NCBI GenBank assembly: GCA_030220185.1
Contig: JASPKZ010004202.1
Span: forward strand, 1,926,001-1,990,000
Length of the DNA: 64,000 nucleotides
Source: Diploptera punctata
Taxonomy: Eukaryota > Arthropoda > Insecta > Blattodea > Blaberidae
Direction of reading: 5' to 3'
Part shown: positions 53,741 to 64,000 of the stretch, in pieces
How positions within the stretch are numbered: position 1 is the stretch's first letter
How the letters are laid out: each line of letters starts with the position of its first letter
The notes under the pieces: generated by a model
What the model was told of the DNA's origin: nothing
Database searches by the model: none
Seen by the model: only the letters and a program-made list of their open reading frames with translations
Made by a program: the position numbers and the translations under genes

Positions 53741-54183
53741 TGACTCTAGACAAAGTTTGCAGGATAATTATAAAAGATTATAGTTAATAGTTAATGTTAA
53801 TTAACTTAGTCTTAAGTTTCTAAAAACATCTAACATCAATGTCTAACCTGGTTATTATCAAGATGTAATACTTCAAAATTATAGGATGAGTGAACGGTCA
53901 CATATCATAAATAATTACCAGTTTGTAGCGTAGGATATAAATTAATGGCAGTAGTTAATAGAACTCAAATAAATAGAAGTACAGTTACCATAGAGGAGTA
54001 GTGACAGGAGTTCAAAATGGCGGAGTTATTTGCTTAAAATATGGTTCGGGGACTAGATTTTGGAATACTGTACATCACATAGCAAATGATACACGACCAA
54101 GGTAAACATTAGGTTAAACAAAAATACAGTTTAAGAAACAAATACCTTATCCTTATTTTTAAAATATGGTTAATTTTCAGATA

Positions 54184-55292
54184 TCTAATGTATAAAAATG
54201 AATGTTTGTTTGTTCATACTTTTTGCGCGTCCATACCGTTGATCCGATTGGGATGGAGCTTTTTGCAAAATGTTCAGGAGATTCCCGGGATGAACAAAGG
54301 CTATAAAAGAGTTGTGATACTCAACTCCTACAACCTTAAAAATAGCTCTTTGTAGTGGAAAACGTGAAAAAAAATAGCTCTTTGGACGCTTAAATGGCTT
54401 ACGCTCCTAAACCATAACAAATACACAACATTGATGTACACAGAATTGAATATTTCAAAAAACTCTACAAAAAAGTCCTCGACAGCATATGTTTATCTCT
54501 TACGGATAACTCACAATAACCATTTTTGTCTTTCATTGATTCCAAGAAGATCGGGATAAATAGACTCCCGGGCAAGCGTGCTGTGCCATACCGTTCATCC
54601 GATTGTGATGGGGATTTTTGAAAAATGTTCAGGAGATTCCAGGGATGAACATAGGCTATAAGAGAGTTGTGATACTCATCCACTTTACCCCTAAAAATCA
54701 CCCGAAATAAAGTCCCTATTTTGACGCTTAAATGGCTTACATTGTTTAAACCATAACAAATGCACCAAATAATTGTACACATAATTGAATATCTCAAAAA
54801 TTCTACAAAAAAGTCCGCGACAGCATATGTTTACCTCTTACGGATAACTCACAATAACCATTTTTGTCTTTCATTGATGCCAAGAAGATCGAGACAAGTA
54901 CGTAGATTCCTGTGCAAGCATAGCAGCACATGGAGGGTATTCTTTTACGGATAACTCTTAATAACGAATTTTGTCTTTTAGCTCATTTATGCCAAGAAGA
55001 TCGAGATAAGTAGATTCTCAGGCAACACCGGGTAATCAGCACGGGAATCTTAAAATAATTACATTTTACTTATTCAACTAATCATAAGAAGTTCATTAAT
55101 TATCGTATTTCAGCTCATTTATGTCATGAAGATCGGGATAAGCAGATTCCCGGGCAACGCTGGGTAATCAGCACGGGGTATCTAAAAAATATAAATTTAC
55201 AATTATTTTTCCTTTTACTTATTCAACTAAACTTAAAAGCACATTAATTTTCATTTATTTAGACGTACCAGCGCACGCCGGGTATTAGCTAG
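54184..55292 (+). mobile_element. Helitron-like non-autonomous element
   Basis: Starts TCTAATGTATAAAAATGAATG after an A, ends GCCGGGTATTAGCTAG before a T, as Helitrons do (5' TC, 3' CTRR, A^T target). The 5' region is duplicated inside (54590-54960), and a CGGGTAATCAGCACGGG motif repeats in the 3' half. No Rep/helicase frame. Confidence 0.7.
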
Positions 55293-55504
55293 TAGCCTGT
55301 AAAATTTGCCTTTTTTTTTTTGTCTATCATACAGTATAAACCGTTATTCGCTTAAGCTATTGGGAATAGTAAGAACCCTAACCTCAAATTTGCCTAGTTT
55401 AATTAATAGAGGTTGGATTTCTATGTAGTAATGCGCTATGAAATATGTAACAAAACACAAAGTATGTAATATGAAAATACAAAGAGATGTTATAAAGTAT
55501 AACA

Positions 55505-56070
55505 CTGGTCAACATGATTTTTGTCTCATGAGTACCAATAGTTGTACTTATTGCAGTTTTTTTATCGTGTTTTCAAATATGTATTCGGAATTTCTCCATC
55601 GCCCACAATATTTTTATTTTAATTTCAATTAATGGATTTAAATAATTATTTTTTTAATAAACTTGGATTTCTTCCCGGAAAATCTTGGCGCAGTGAGCGA
55701 TGAGCACGGGGAACACTTTCATCAGGAGATTTCAGCTATGGAAAAGAGATATCAAGGCAAATGGAATCCTAATATGCTGGCCGATTATTGTTGGACCATC
55801 AAGAGGATGCTCCACAGGCGAAATATAGCATAAAATCATCATTTCTTAATTTCTAGGTGAGTCCGAATGTTCGAATATTGTGTAGTTACGAATGTAGAAA
55901 ATATTGAAGTGTTAAGAAAGTATAATAAATTCCTATCTCTCGGAAATCTTGCGTGATGGAGAAAAACCAATATCATATTTGAATTCAGGAGAAAAAAAAT
56001 ACTATCAGAATCACATATTTTTCTTTCTGAGACAAAAAAAAAGTTTCTTTTTTGTTGCTCAGTGTAATTA
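55505..56070 (+). mobile_element. Repeat family with FHQ...ADYCW protein tail, plus copy
   Basis: Plus frame from ~55678: ENLGAVSDEHGEHFHQEISA, MEKRYQGKWNPNMLADYCWT, IKR then a 1-bp deletion. Continues with the shared GTGAGTCCGAATGTTCGAAT region. A conserved tail that I associate with repeated, TE-like genes in arthropods. Confidence 0.6.
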
Positions 56071-56079
56071 ACTTATTTA

Positions 56080-56670
56080 TTCTAATGGCGGGAACATGAA
56101 TTTCATCATTTTCCCAAGCGACTACAAGTTTTTAAAATGCTTTTATGCAAATAAAAATGTGGGGGGAAAAATATACAAAATGCTTACATAAAAAGAGCAT
56201 GTCCCATCAGATTAGATACAATCCTAAAGTCTATCGTGACACGAAACACAGTAAGTCACTCTATAAATTTGTGGATATTTTCAGGAATTAGTTTTTGTCG
56301 ATGAGCAGAAAATATGTTTTTATATTTTGAAAAAGATCGCTCCACATCACATAGCGTCATTGGTGAATATTTAAGCAGATGCACTTTTGCTTTCAATTAA
56401 GGATTTTACATAATAGGTTTATGTAAAAAACATTAGGCCTAATTACATTTAAAATCTGCAGTATTTACCATAATATGTACAAATATGTGATATGAAAATG
56501 AAATACGCGATGTCTCTAAAGTCACTATCCATTTCAATTAAGGAAGGCAATGATTGAAAAATCAATGTTATTGTGAAGTTTTACACATATTCTACTGACT
56601 TTCTACATGACCGCCATCTAGGTGAAAACAAGTACTCCATCTTTCAGATGTGAAACAAAATGTAAGTTGC
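56080..56670. other. Unassigned sequence
   Basis: AT-rich; nothing recognised. Confidence 0.3.
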
Positions 56671-56677
56671 ACTTTAA

Positions 56678-57358
56678 GGGGAGAGGATGCTATTTTTTTG
56701 TAAAAAATGAGCAATTAAAAAAAATGTTTTTTGCTCTAAAATACTCCGTGATGTGTGGAATACATTGCATAACATTTTATGCATATTTGTACCCTTATCA
56801 GACGTTGAGGAGCCATTTTTAAAGTGTCTGCGCTCTGGAATTTAAATCACACGCCCCCTTTTGATTGTTTCCCGTAACTTCATTTTTTTTACTACATTCC
56901 TAGACAAACATTGATATATCTTCTGAACTATTATAGATACATGCATGAAATTTTGAACACACGCTCTTGAGACAATGTAACAGAACAGAAATTAGGTATT
57001 TGATTTTATTTGTAAAATATGTCTGTTTGTTTTCAGAAAAGGAAATAAAAAAGTATTGTTAAAGATTAATTGTTCATTTTACAACTTTAGGGACAATTAT
57101 CAAAATTATGTTACAGAGAGTTTGTAGAGCATGCTTTTACTAATAAAATGAAACAAATGCTGTAAATTTATCTTCAAAATTGGCTTAGATATATCGGTTT
57201 TAGTAAACCTCTACACTGGGTACATTTTTTTTCAAAATTTGGGCCCCCAATTTTTTTTTTTTGGTTAAGTTGCTATAGCCATGAACTCTTAATATACAAA
57301 ACATAAATAATTTACACCAAAAAAGAAAAAAAGTTTTAAAAAATACCATCCTCCCTCC
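56678..57358. mobile_element. TTAA-flanked inverted-repeat element, 681 bp
   Basis: TTAA at 56674-56677 and 57359-57362. Ends GGGGAGAGGATGCTATTTTTT and AAAAAATACCATCCTCCCTCC. No transposase. Confidence 0.8.
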
Positions 57359-57589
57359 TTAACATTTAAATACAAAAAAGCCTTCTGCTTCTGTTATACG
57401 ATTCCGTAAATCAAACAGACGTAATAATGACGTTTTATTTGTAACAAAAGAATGACATCTTCCAGTAAATTAGTCTACCAATTTGGTAGGATGACTTCGA
57501 ATCTTTGCGCTTAAGATTTTTTATTGGGGGGAGGGGGTATTACCATTCCATGTGTTGCAGTATTCAATTATCCATGAGGGGATAAGTCT

Positions 57590-57870
57590 ACAAGGCATTT
57601 GGCCTACCGACCGGCTGCTGGCCTCATATCCACACGTATTAATCATAGAGGTACACGATCATTTAGCCAGTATAGGGGTGACATGTGGACATGTCAAGTC
57701 CCCCAGCCGTTATAACTGGTTTTCTCAACCTAGAATCGCTACTAATTGTAGCTACCCAAATTCCTCACGATGCTGGGTGGGCGCTAATTCCACCTGGCCG
57801 AAATTCCACCAGAAAATGTCTTTCCCCAACACAGGTTCCGTATTCTGCGCTAAGGCATCATGTTTTAACG
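57590..57870 (-). mobile_element. SINE-2 copy, minus strand
   Basis: TTGGCCTACCGACCGGCTGC, GGGGTGACATGTGG, CAGCCGTTATAACTGG and GATGCTGGGTGGGCGC match SINE-2 in reverse; the tRNA head is damaged. Confidence 0.7.
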
Positions 57871-57927
57871 ACATGTTACGGTATAAACAAATATATTTAA
57901 AAAATAATACATCAGAGCTGATATACT

Positions 57928-58715
57928 CACTTACTCACTGGCACTATCGAACCCGTAGGTTCATGGCCGCGCGGACATAAGCTCTCCATACATCCCTATC
58001 CTGAGCTAATGCTTTCCAATCATTCCCTCTATAATCTACTTCCCTCAAATCATAGTTAATGTTATTCTCCCACCTCATTCTTGGTCTACCAACTGGGCGT
58101 TTTCCCTCTGGCTTTCCTACAAGAAGCTTCCATGCAAGTCTTTCATTCCCCATATGTGCAACATGTCCTGCCCATTGCAGTCTACGAGACTTAACTGTTC
58201 TTATTATATCTGGCTTCCTATAAAGACCATGTAGTTCATTGTTATGTAGTCTTCTCCATTCATCTGTCTGTTCATCTCTCTTTGGTCCAAACATTTTCCT
58301 AAGAACTTTATTCTCAAATACTCGTAATCTCCTTTCCTCCCTTAAAGTAAAAGTCCATGTTTCGCACCCATATAATATAACTGGTAGAATAATAGTTTTA
58401 TATATTTTCAGCTTAACGTTTTTGAAAGGAGTTGGGACATCAAGAGTCTCTGCAATGCATAATAGCACGCATTTCCAGAATTGAGCCTATGTTTAATTTC
58501 TTTGTGCATCTCATTCCTATTTGTGATTACTGTTCCTAGGTATTTGAATTCAGCCACTTCCTCAAAATTTCCCTCATTTGTCATTAGCTGTCCATTTCCA
58601 TTATATACTGAATTTCTACGTGTGACCATATATTTAGTTTTATTGATATTTACTTCCAGTCCTAATTTCTTAGTGTTACTCAACAGTGCTGATATATAGA
58701 GTTCAAAAGCAAAAG
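57928..58715 (-). pseudogene. LINE-A ORF2 tail
   Basis: Minus frames 58725-58408 (LGLEVNINKTKYMVTRRNSV, AEFKYLGTVITNRNEMHKEI) and 58468-57944 (NVKLKIYKTIILPVILYGCE ... AAMNLRVR stop). One frameshift at ~58420. Confidence 0.85.
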
Positions 58716-58784
58716 CCCGAGGCATTCAACCATCATGCACTATCTATTGCGATGTGTATTAGAACGTTCAGTTGTTAAATATAA

Positions 58785-59770
58785 CTAACTCACTGGCACT
58801 ATCTAACCCATAGATTCATGCTGGCGCAGACATAAGCTATCCAAACATCCCTATCCTGAGCTAATGTCTTCTAATCACCCCCTTTATAACCTACTTCCCT
58901 CAAATCACGGTCCATCTGATTTCCTTACAATAAGCTTCCATGCCCCTCTTCCATTCTCCATTCGTGCCACATGTCCTATCCATCGCAGTCTACAAAACTT
59001 AACTGGTTTCCTATAAGATCATGTAGTTCATTGTTATGTAGTCTTCTCCATTCGCCTGTCTGTTCATAACTCTTTGGTGCAAATGTTTCTTCTTCTTCTT
59101 CCTTTCCAGGATTAGGTCAATGCGACCTGTTCCGGTCTCAAGTCCTCGTTTCCTAGGCCGTCCCAAAGATCTTTTTCCATGTGGTTTGTACGTGTTGATC
59201 TTTTTGGGTAATCTTGTATTGTCCATTCTGTCTAAATGTTCTTTCCATTCGTATAGTTTATTAACTATTGAAAATATCTCCAGTTCATTGTGTAATCTAT
59301 CCATGCGTGTGCATCCTTTTACGGATCTTAAAAAAAATCATTTCAGTGGCTTGAATGTGTGAAATATGTTTCTAAGAACTTTATTCTCAAATACTCGTAT
59401 TCTTTTTTCCTCCCTTACAGTGAGAGTCCATGTTTCGCAACCATATACTATAACTGGAAGAATAACAGTTTTTTTTATATTTTCAGTTTAACTTTTTTAA
59501 AAGAAGTTGGGACAAGAGTCCCTGCAATGCATAATAGCACGCAGAATTGAGCCTATGTTTAATTTGTTTGTGCATCGCATTCCTGTTTGTAATCATTCTT
59601 CCTAGTTAGTTATTTGAATTCAGTCACTTATTCAGAATTTTCTCATTTGTCATTAACTGTCCATTTCCATTTATAATGTATTTCTATGTACGAACATATA
59701 TTTGGTTTTATTGATGTTTACTTCTAGTCTCAAGGTCTTGGTGTTACTCAATAGAGCGTGCGTGTTGGGC
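58785..59770 (-). pseudogene. Old LINE-A copy with a foreign LINE segment
   Basis: Diverged LINE-A tail at 58785-59085 and 59365-59770. Between them, 59085-59345 encodes LYEWKEHLDRMDNTRLPKKI, HGKRSLGRPRKRGLETGTGR on the minus strand, a different LINE tail. Many stops. Confidence 0.65.
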
Positions 59771-60072
59771 CGTAAGTTGGCCTATCTCCTCGCTATCGCA
59801 TAATAATATAGCATACAATATATTCAGCTGTAACAAACTTTATGCCTCACTTACTTGGAAATCATAGCATGCTACCAAATTTTCGTATATAAAAACACAA
59901 TTGTATCCCAATTTTTGTCCATCCTGCGTAAATCGATTGAAAACATAAGAACTTACAGCTGTCAGAGTTCCGACTTTTACGAAACAATTCATTGCTGCGA
60001 AAAATGCAGCCTCTATTTGTTGCATTATTTCAATCTAATACATAAAAATATAATGTAGGCCTATAATTATAA

Positions 60073-60196
60073 ACCAAAAGGGAGAAGAATGTTGGGAAGA
60101 CCATTGAAGAGATGGAAGGACCAATTCGACCTATAATGAGATCGGAACAGGCCATTGGGCTTAATCCTTGTTGTTGTTGATGATGATGATGATGAT
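60073..60196 (+). pseudogene. LINE tail fragment
   Basis: KPKGRRMLGRPLKRWKDQFD then stop, GGAACAGGCCATTGGGCTTA and a GATGATGAT tract. Confidence 0.6.
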
Positions 60197-61433
60197 ACAT
60201 AAAAATGAATGTTTGTTTGTTTGTTTGTTCGTACTTCATGCGCGGCCATACCGTTGCTCCGATTGTGATGGGGCTTTTTGTAAAATGTTCAGAAGATTCC
60301 CGGGATGAACATAGGCTATAAGAGAGTTGTGATACTCAACTCCTATACCCTTAAAAATCGCCCTTTGTAGTGGAAATCGTGAAAATAGTAGCCCATTGGA
60401 CGCTTAAATGGATTACGCTGCCTAAACCATAACAAATACACAAAATTAATGTACACAGAATTGAATATCTCAAAAAGCTCTACAATAAAGTCCGCGACAG
60501 CATATGTTTATCTGTTACGGATTACTCACAGTAACCATTTTTGTCTTTCATTGATGCCAAGAAGATCGGGACAAGTACGTAGATTCCTGTGCAAGCATAG
60601 CAGCACATGGCGGGTATTCTTTTACGGATAACTCTTAATAACGAATTTTGTGTTTTAGCTCATTTATGCCAAGAAGATCGAGGTAAGTAGATTCCCGGGC
60701 GACACCGGGTAATCAGCACGGGAATCGTAATCAGCACGGGGAATCTTAAAATAATTACGATATACAAATATACTTATTTTTTCATCTTAGTTATTGAACT
60801 GATCATAAAAAGTACATTAATTTTCGTCTTTCAGCATATTTTTGCCAAGAAGAACGGAAAGAGTAGATTCTCGGACAACGCCGGGTAAACAGCAGGAGGT
60901 ATCAAAAAATAATTACGATATAATTTTTTCCTTTTACTTATTTAACTAAACAGCTCATTTATGTCAAGAAAATCGGGATAAGTAGATTCCCGGGCAACAC
61001 CGGGTAATCAGCACGGGAATATTAAAATAATTACCATGTACATTTATAATTATTTTTCATTTTACTTATTCAACTAATCATAAAGAGTAAATTAATTTTA
61101 GTCTTTCAGCTCATTTATGCCAAGAAGATCGGGATGAGTAGATTCTCGGACAACGCCGGGTAAACAGCACGGGGTATCTAAAAATATATATTAATTGCGA
61201 TATAAATTTTCCCTTTTACTCATTTAACTAAACACATTAATTTTCGTATTTCAGCTCATTTATGTCAAGAAGATCGGGATAAGTAGATTCCCGGCAACAC
61301 CGGGTAATCAGCACGGGGTATCTAAAAATATATATATTTATAATTATTTTTCCTTTTACTTATTCAAGTAAACATAAAAGCACATTCATTTTCACTTATT
61401 TAGGCGTAACAGCGCACGCCGGGTATTAGCTGG
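60197..61433 (+). mobile_element. Helitron-like element, second copy
   Basis: Shares the whole organisation of 54184-55292. The 3' half has about five diverged repeats of ~125-200 bp, each with CTCATTTATGCCAAGAAGAT and CCGGGTAATCAGCACGGG. Ends CGCCGGGTATTAGCTGG before T. Confidence 0.7.
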
Positions 61434-61980
61434 TGGGGAATAAATGCATGTTCCTTAACCCTTAAATTGGCAAAACACAAATTTCTTCTGTTAGTTATTT
61501 GAATGTGGCGGACCGCAGTGAAAACGGAATCTTGTATAACTGTTATTATTAGGTATATTGTATAATTTGACACAAATTTAAGTGGTTTATTTTTGTTCGT
61601 TTTCTTCTGATTTATTTAAAATATTACATTAACTGAACCAACTGATGTATCCAAAAGGATACATTACGAATTTAAGGGTTAATAATACGAGCAAGAATCA
61701 CATTGACGGTCATTTAGTGGTACTTGAACCACATTTTGAAAACAGATGCGTTGTTCTTTATCTTGCTATTTGAATATTCATACACGTTTGTGCACATATC
61801 TTGCGATTTATCTCGCTAACCCAGTTAAAACTTCATTGCTCAAGTCTTCATACATTTTATATAACAGAGCAGCACGTATTGCAGGCAAGTAATTAAGATA
61901 TGCAAGCTTAAATACAAGAGTCAACTTGAATTAATGTATCCCACGGTGTGACAATCCCAGTGCAACTTATTGGAGCTATA
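61434..61980. other. Unassigned spacer
   Basis: No feature recognised. Confidence 0.3.
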
Positions 61981-62815
61981 CTTACTTACTCACTGGCACT
62001 ATCGAACCCGTAGGTTCATGGCCGCGCGGACATAAGCTCTCCATACATCCCTATCCTGAGCTAATGCTTTCCAATCATTCCCTGTATAATCTACTTCCCT
62101 CAAATCATAGTTAATGTTGTTCTCCCACCTCATTCTTGGTCTACCAACTGGGCGTTTTCCCTCTGGCTTTCCTACAAGAAGCTTCCATGCACGTCTTTCA
62201 TTCCCCATACGCGCAACATGTCCTGCCCATCGCAGTCTACGATACTTAACTGTTCTTATTATATCTGGCTTCCTATAAAGACCACGTAGTTCTCTGCTAT
62301 GTAGTCTTCTCCATTCACCTGTCTGTTCATCTCTCTTTGGTCCAAAAATTTTCCTAAGAACTTTATTCTCGAATACTCTTAATCTCCTTTCCTCCCTTAA
62401 AGTAAGAGTCCATGTTTCGCACCCATATAATATAACTGGTAGAATAACAGTTTTATATATTTTCAGCTTAACGTTTTTTGAAAGGAGTTGGGACATCAAA
62501 AGTCTCTGCAATGCATAATAGCATGCATTTCCAGAATTGAGCCTATGTTTAATTTCTTTGTGCATCTCATTCCTATTTGTGATTATTGTTCCTAGGTATT
62601 TGAATTCAGCCACTTCCTCAAAATTTCCCTCATTTGTAATTAGCTGTACATTTCCATTATATACTGAATTTCTACGCGCGACCATTTATTTAGTTTTACT
62701 GATATTTACTTACAGTCCTAATTTCTTAGTGTTACTCAATAGTGTGTGCGTGTTGGCCTGTAGTATCTCCTCGCTATCGGCCAGTATCATCAGCATAAAC
62801 TAACAGCTTATTTAT
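61981..62815 (-). pseudogene. LINE-A ORF2 tail, open over 228 codons
   Basis: Minus frame 62685-61999 runs from ARRNSVYNGNVQLITNEGNF through KYLGTIITNRNEMHKEIKHR, YGCETWTLTLREERRLRVFE and GKRPVGRPRMRWENNINYDL to AAMNLRVR stop with no frameshift. The RT catalytic region lies beyond the truncation point; only DSEE/LL remnants before 62815 are readable. Close to the 40 kb copy in sequence, so it is recent. Confidence 0.88.
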
Positions 62816-62839
62816 TGGAGCTATAACCGGAGAATTAAT

Positions 62840-63400
62840 AACACTTGTCAACATGATTTTTGTCTCATGAGCACCAATAGTTGTATTTAATGCAGTTTTG
62901 TATCGTGTTTTCAAATATGTATTCGGAATTTCTCCATCACCCACAGTTTTTTTTATTTCAATTTCAATTAATGGATTTATATAATTATTTCTTTAATAAA
63001 CGTTTTTTCGTCCATTTGCCCATTGTAAAATAAAACCAAATGAGCTAACTAAAATGGTTTCAGCTATGGAAAAGAGATATCAAGGCTAATGGAATCCTAA
63101 TATGCTGGTAGATTATTGCTGGACCATCAAGAGGGATGCTCCACAGGCGAAATATAGCAGAAAATCGTCATTTCTTACTTTCTAGGTGAGTCCGAATGTT
63201 CGAATAGTATGTAGTTACGAATGTAGAAAATATTCATGTGTTTGAAATTATAAATGCCTGTCTCTCGGAAACCTTGCATGATGGAGAAAAACCGATGCCA
63301 TATTTGAATTCAGGAGAAAAAATACTATCAGAATCGCATATTTTTCTTTCTGAGACAAAAAAAAAGTTTATTTTTGTTGCTCAGTGTAATTATAGCAGTA
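62840..63400 (+). mobile_element. Repeat family with FHQ...ADYCW protein tail, third copy
   Basis: Plus frame: MEKRYQG, NPNMLVDYCWTIKRDAPQ-like text with changes, AKYSRKSSFLTF. Shares the downstream AGGTGAGTCCGAATGTTCGA block. Its end joins LINE-A at ~63405. Confidence 0.6.
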
Positions 63401-63407
63401 GGCCTAC

Positions 63408-63815
63408 TTTAAAAGAGGAAAGGAGATTACGAATATTTGAGAATCAAGTTCTTAAGAAAATTTTGGACCAAAGAGAGATGAACACACAGGTGAATGGAGA
63501 AAGACTGCATAACAGTGAACTACATGGTCTTTATAGGAAGCCAGATATAATAAGAACAGTTAAGTCTTGTAGATTGCGATGGGCAGGACATATTGCACGA
63601 ATGGGAAATGAAAGATGTGCATGGAAGCTTCTTGTAGGAAAACCAGAGGGATAACTTCCAGTTGGTAGACCAAGAATGAGGTGGGAGAATAACATTAACC
63701 ATGATTTAAGGGAAGTAAATTTATACAGGGTAGAATGAAGAACATAAGCTCAGGATACAGATGTGTGGAGAGCTTATGTCCACGCGGCCATGAACCTATG
63801 TGTCAGATAAACTTC
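63408..63815 (+). pseudogene. LINE-A ORF2 tail, degraded
   Basis: LKEERRLRIFENQVLKKI, ELHGLYRKPDIIRTVKSCRL, RWAGHIARMGNERCAWKLLV, GKPEG then stop; frame resumes as VGRPRMRWENNIN. Ends CATGAACCTATGTGTC. Confidence 0.75.
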
Positions 63816-63831
63816 CTTCCTACGAAATTAA

Positions 63832-64000
63832 AAACAAATACTTGTACAGACTCTTATAATGCCACACTTCGACTACTGCGACATATTACTGACTAATCTG
63901 ACAACTGATCTATCTGACAGACTACAGCGTGCTCATAATGCGTGCATTCGATTTATATTCAATCTCCGTCGTTATGACCACGTGTCTCCTTCATTTCAGG
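63832..64000 (+). pseudogene. LINE RT C-terminus of another clade, cut by window end
   Basis: Open frame to the last base: ILVQTLIMPHFDYCDILLTN, then SDRLQRAHNACIRFIFNLRR and YDHVSPSF. PHFDYC and LQ..QN/HNAC.RFI are hallmarks of the C-terminal region of Jockey/CR1-type LINE reverse transcriptases. Open at the 3' edge of the window, so it may be longer. Confidence 0.7.

Noticed and set aside
30640..64000. Upstream Appl exons (E1, signal peptide)
   Set aside because: No minus-strand frame shows the Cys-rich E1 pattern or splice-compatible phase; all candidate frames belong to repeats.

Overview
The window is a stretch of insect nuclear genome: AT-rich, intron-containing and dominated by transposable elements. 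The repeat repertoire (GIY-YIG Penelope-like elements, a very abundant LINE tail family ending in a TAAG repeat, several tRNA-derived SINEs, Helitron-like and TTAA-type elements) looks most like a cockroach or termite (Blattodea). That assignment is inference from remembered protein families, not a search.

The only host gene I can support is the 3' half of an amyloid-precursor-like gene (Appl), read on the minus strand from 30639 down to 10194. Seven exons join in phase and encode 489 residues plus stop: acidic region, whole E2 domain, juxtamembrane region, transmembrane helix and the cytoplasmic tail with GYENPTY. The 5' exons (signal peptide, E1) are not in the window and must lie to the right, so the 33 kb from 30640 to 64000 would be intron.

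The introns hold a large set of Penelope-like element (PLE) fragments, about 2.0-29.6 kb plus one at 43.6 kb. Most are near-perfect hairpins: two inverted copies of a PLE 3' region, some with GIY-YIG endonuclease sequence, flanked by 9-16 bp target duplications. The arms carry hammerhead-ribozyme cores (CUGANGA, stem II, GAAA, short self-complementary stem III, UH). Close to the element end is a second conserved stem (TATGAGGT paired with ACCTCATA) that covaries between subfamilies. This is the most interesting system in the window.

Other regions: 11.7-12.6 kb, a pogo/Tigger-like transposon; 30.8-31.7 and 56.7-57.4 kb, TTAA-flanked inverted-repeat elements; 36-39 kb, small palindromic MITEs; 39.3-41.0 kb, the longest LINE copy, with a reverse transcriptase frame; 45.4-50.1 kb, a 21-copy 221-bp tandem array that grew inside a dispersed repeat; 51.6-63.8 kb, many LINE tails and two Helitron-like elements. 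No rRNA gene, CRISPR array or functional tRNA gene was found; the tRNA-like sequences belong to repeats.
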